Part shown: piece by piece, positions 62,319 through 64,000 of the stretch
Numbering within the stretch: the stretch's first letter is position 1
How the letters are laid out: every line of letters begins with the position of its first letter
From: Mesorhizobium sp. DCY119
GTDB taxonomy: Bacteria; Pseudomonadota; Alphaproteobacteria; Rhizobiales; Rhizobiaceae
NCBI RefSeq assembly: GCF_003590645.1
Contig: NZ_CP031834.1
Span: 4,402,501 to 4,466,500, forward strand
Length of the DNA: 64,000 nt
Direction of reading: 5' to 3'
The notes under the pieces: model-generated
The model's database searches: none
Seen by the model: the letters and a program-made list of their open reading frames with translations, nothing else
What the model was told of the DNA's origin: nothing
Position numbers and translations under genes: made by a program

Positions 62319-62406
62319 AGACTAGACACAGACGGAGACTAGACCGAGAGGCAGACTGAAGACCAAGACCGCAGACGAAAGACATAGACGCCCTTTTGCA
62401 AAGGGC
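62319..62406. repeat. AGAC-rich tract followed by a hairpin
   Basis: Eleven AGAC motifs occur in 71 bases (62319-62389) at irregular 5-12 base spacing; GCCCTTT-TGC-AAAGGGC (62390-62406) is a perfect 7-bp hairpin directly after. The surrounding gap 62187-62545 has no credible gene. The tract may be a protein-binding array, a replication or packaging site, or an RNA. Confidence 0.7.
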
Positions 62407-62545
62407 ATTATTCCTTTCCCCTGGGCTCGATCTTCGAAAGAATGCTCTCAACCGTCACCGTCTCGGAAGCGTCAACGCTGGCTCCATGCTCTGAAGAGGG
62501 ACTGTTGGCAATGTCGGCGCTAGAGATGCTCCTCAGCTGCGGGCA

Positions 62546-62881
62546 TCAATAGCTGGTACAATTCACCGTATTTCCGAAACGATTGCAGGTAGTGGACACT
62601 GTCTTAGGAGTCGAGTTTGCGATGGCTTGTGACGCCATTGCAGAACGAAACGCGGCAGTTTGCCGAGAAGAACCCGCCTCCGCTTGAATGCATTGGGCCA
62701 TTTCTACGGTTCCCAGCTTGAAGCCGTAGGTCACACATCGATCTCGAAAGTACGAAGCCTGCGTGTTAGGCGAGGCTGTTGCGAACCACGCCGGAGAACC
62801 GGGACGGCCAAGGTACTTCTTGCCGTCAACACCAGTGCACCCAGCAAGGGCACACAGGCCAATCAAAACAAAGCGCTTCAC
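62546..62881 (-). CDS. Small lipoprotein
   Basis: A 111-residue protein with a lipoprotein signal: basic VKRF, hydrophobic VLIGLCALAG and lipobox LAGC, acylated at the following Cys (residue 15). Mature part has RDRCVTYGFKLGTVEMAQCIQAE and ends STTCNRFGNTVNCTSY with several cysteines. GTG 62881 with GGAGGGG upstream. Typical of lipoproteins carried by rhizobial phages and islands; role unknown. Confidence 0.7.
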   Translation of the reverse strand: MKRFVLIGLCALAGCTGVDGKKYLGRPGSPAWFATASPNTQASYFRDRCVTYGFKLGTVEMAQCIQAEAGSSRQTAAFRSAMASQAIANSTPKTVSTTCNRFGNTVNCTSY

Positions 62882-63162
62882 GTAATCCCCTCCCCGCAAA
62901 CGCACGGATACCGTACGCCCCTAGTCAGGCTCGAACAAGCCAGTTGAACCGCGACCGTGCTGACAGGACGGATCGAGGCGATTTGTTGGGAACGAACCCA
63001 CCTTTTTTCATGTGACGACGGCGTACAATCGCGCACAGTGGCGCACGCGCGTGAACGGTAAAGTATCATCTAACATATTGAATTTATTGTCTTTTGTTGC
63101 CACAGTTGTTGCTATCCAGACGCAATCTGGTAAACTTGTCTTCAAACTGGTTGGAGATGCCA

Positions 63163-63318
63163 ATGCGATTTTCAGAGGCAATGAACGGACAGATTCGAGT
63201 GCGCGTGGGGGTCGAAGAAAAGCGAGCGCTCATTACCGCCGCTGCCCGGCGTGGAAAGACCCTGAGCGAATTTCTCCGGGAGGCCGTTAGTGAAACCGCA
63301 CAGCGGGTGGGTGCGTAG
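63163..63318 (+). CDS. Ribbon-helix-helix-type DNA-binding protein
   Basis: A 51-residue protein with GQIRVRVGVEEKRALITAAARRGKTLSEFLREAV, i.e. a beta strand and two helices of RHH/CopG or relaxosome accessory proteins. ATG 63163 follows GGAG at 63153-63156. TGTTGCTA, the same 8-mer found three times before the integrase, lies at 63107-63114, upstream. May regulate the element. Confidence 0.7.
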   Translation: MRFSEAMNGQIRVRVGVEEKRALITAAARRGKTLSEFLREAVSETAQRVGA

Positions 63319-63320
63319 TC

Positions 63321-64000
63321 ATGACCCTTCCATCTTCTCCCCCTATCTCTGCTTCGCAGATCAATGTCGAGCTTGGGCGCGCGCCCGATGCACCCTTCAG
63401 CATTACCGGGGCTGAAGAAAGGGCTTTGGCTGGGGTGCCCTCAGGGCCAATCTCATTCTCAGACTTCCTTGCCCTTTTCACATCCGTGGCAGTCGTCGGT
63501 TCAAATGCCGCCACGATCACAATTCCCGCAGATTCTCAGGCGGGCGACCTGGCTGTGATGTATGATTTTGCTGTCAGCGGAAATCCCGGCAACGCGCCGC
63601 CAACTACAACGCCTTCAGGCTGGACGCTTATAACCAGCAACAATAGTGGCGATTTGCGGGGCAGTATTTTCTACAAAATCCTGACCGGTGGCGACCCCGG
63701 CGCTAATGTGACGGGCATGAACGGCGGTGATATCAACCGTAAGGTCATGCGGGTTTTGCGTGGAAGACTTCCCGTTTCTGCGGTTACCACAGGCGGCTGG
63801 GATCAAAACATAACCGTCACTGCCAATTCTCCGGGCAACATAAACGTTCCGGCCTCCGGTGGCTCAACGCCCTTGGTTATCCTTGGCTTCGGTGCCTCCC
63901 GGGGCACGGTTAGCACGTTCTCGTCATCGCCTGCTTTTGACAGCTCGAACGCTGCCAGCGCCACTCGGACGGGCTACAAGAGTTACAAGGGGACGGCCTC
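63321..64000 (+). CDS. Phage tail-like structural protein, 3' end outside window
   Basis: Open from ATG 63321 (two bases after the RHH gene) to the window end, 226 codons so far. N-terminus TLPSSPPISASQINVELGRA and ISFSDFLALF resemble the start of phage tail/glycine-rich structural proteins (PISLSQVN-type motif). The following Gly/Thr/Ser/Asn-rich beta sequence fits a fibre or baseplate protein. It shows the element carries phage structural cargo beyond the edge. Confidence 0.7.
   Translation, partial: MTLPSSPPISASQINVELGRAPDAPFSITGAEERALAGVPSGPISFSDFLALFTSVAVVGSNAATITIPADSQAGDLAVMYDFAVSGNPGNAPPTTTPSGWTLITSNNSGDLRGSIFYKILTGGDPGANVTGMNGGDINRKVMRVLRGRLPVSAVTTGGWDQNITVTANSPGNINVPASGGSTPLVILGFGASRGTVSTFSSSPAFDSSNAASATRTGYKSYKGTA

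Overview
The window is high-GC alphaproteobacterial chromosome, most likely from a Rhizobiales member of the Mesorhizobium/Aminobacter/Phyllobacterium type. Supporting signs are a GcrA cell-cycle regulator with clustered GANTC sites, C4-pathway HemA (5-aminolevulinate synthase), a SAM-II riboswitch before metZ, the alphaproteobacterial two-domain dCTP deaminase, a PrsD/PrsE-type secretion pair, and rhizobial intergenic palindromes rich in CCCCTC/GAGGGG. All family calls come from reading motifs; no database search was run.

Layout. 1-6714: a Liv-type ABC importer (binding protein cut by the window edge, two ATPases, two permeases) running into a cysteine hydrolase and a class III aminotransferase, facing a DadA-like FAD dehydrogenase. 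8179-12940: hemA, a secreted molybdopterin-domain-like protein, ilvE, a class I aminotransferase and mscL. 13214-17371: a transporter-histidine kinase hybrid and its response regulator, convergent, resembling CrbS/CrbR. 17529-22461: small proteins, pyrD, a MATE exporter, a histone-deacetylase-family hydrolase and tRNA-Gly(CCC). 22624-39975: a surface-polysaccharide region with a QuiNAc-type O-antigen initiation triad (4,6-dehydratase, WecA-like transferase, 4-reductase), glycosyltransferases, galE, GDP-fucose genes (manB, manC, fcl; no gmd in view), a DUF2793/tail-fibre-like protein and a type I secretion pair. 40017-49299: dcd, riboswitch-controlled metZ, a CDP-alcohol phosphotransferase, apaG, hslO, argF, argD, gcrA, corA. 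49397-56692: phoU and phoR separated by a ClC channel and a complete LuxR/LuxI quorum-sensing pair with a translationally coupled unknown gene; then ppk2. 57331-64000: an integrated mobile element (prophage-like or satellite) with tyrosine integrase, AlpA-like regulator, a run of tiny overlapping genes, a phage-replication-like protein, a ribbon-helix-helix protein and the start of a tail-like structural gene leaving the window.

The main unexplained structures are: (i) a three-copy dispersed inverted-repeat element (22482-22624, 45103-45170, 56717-56861) whose terminal bases complete the stop codon of a minus-strand gene in every copy, with a further arm fragment at the mobile-element edge; (ii) a helically phased GCCAC array upstream of the AlpA-like gene; (iii) the luxR-luxI-orf157 cassette between phoR and phoU; (iv) an intrinsic terminator inside the argD leader.
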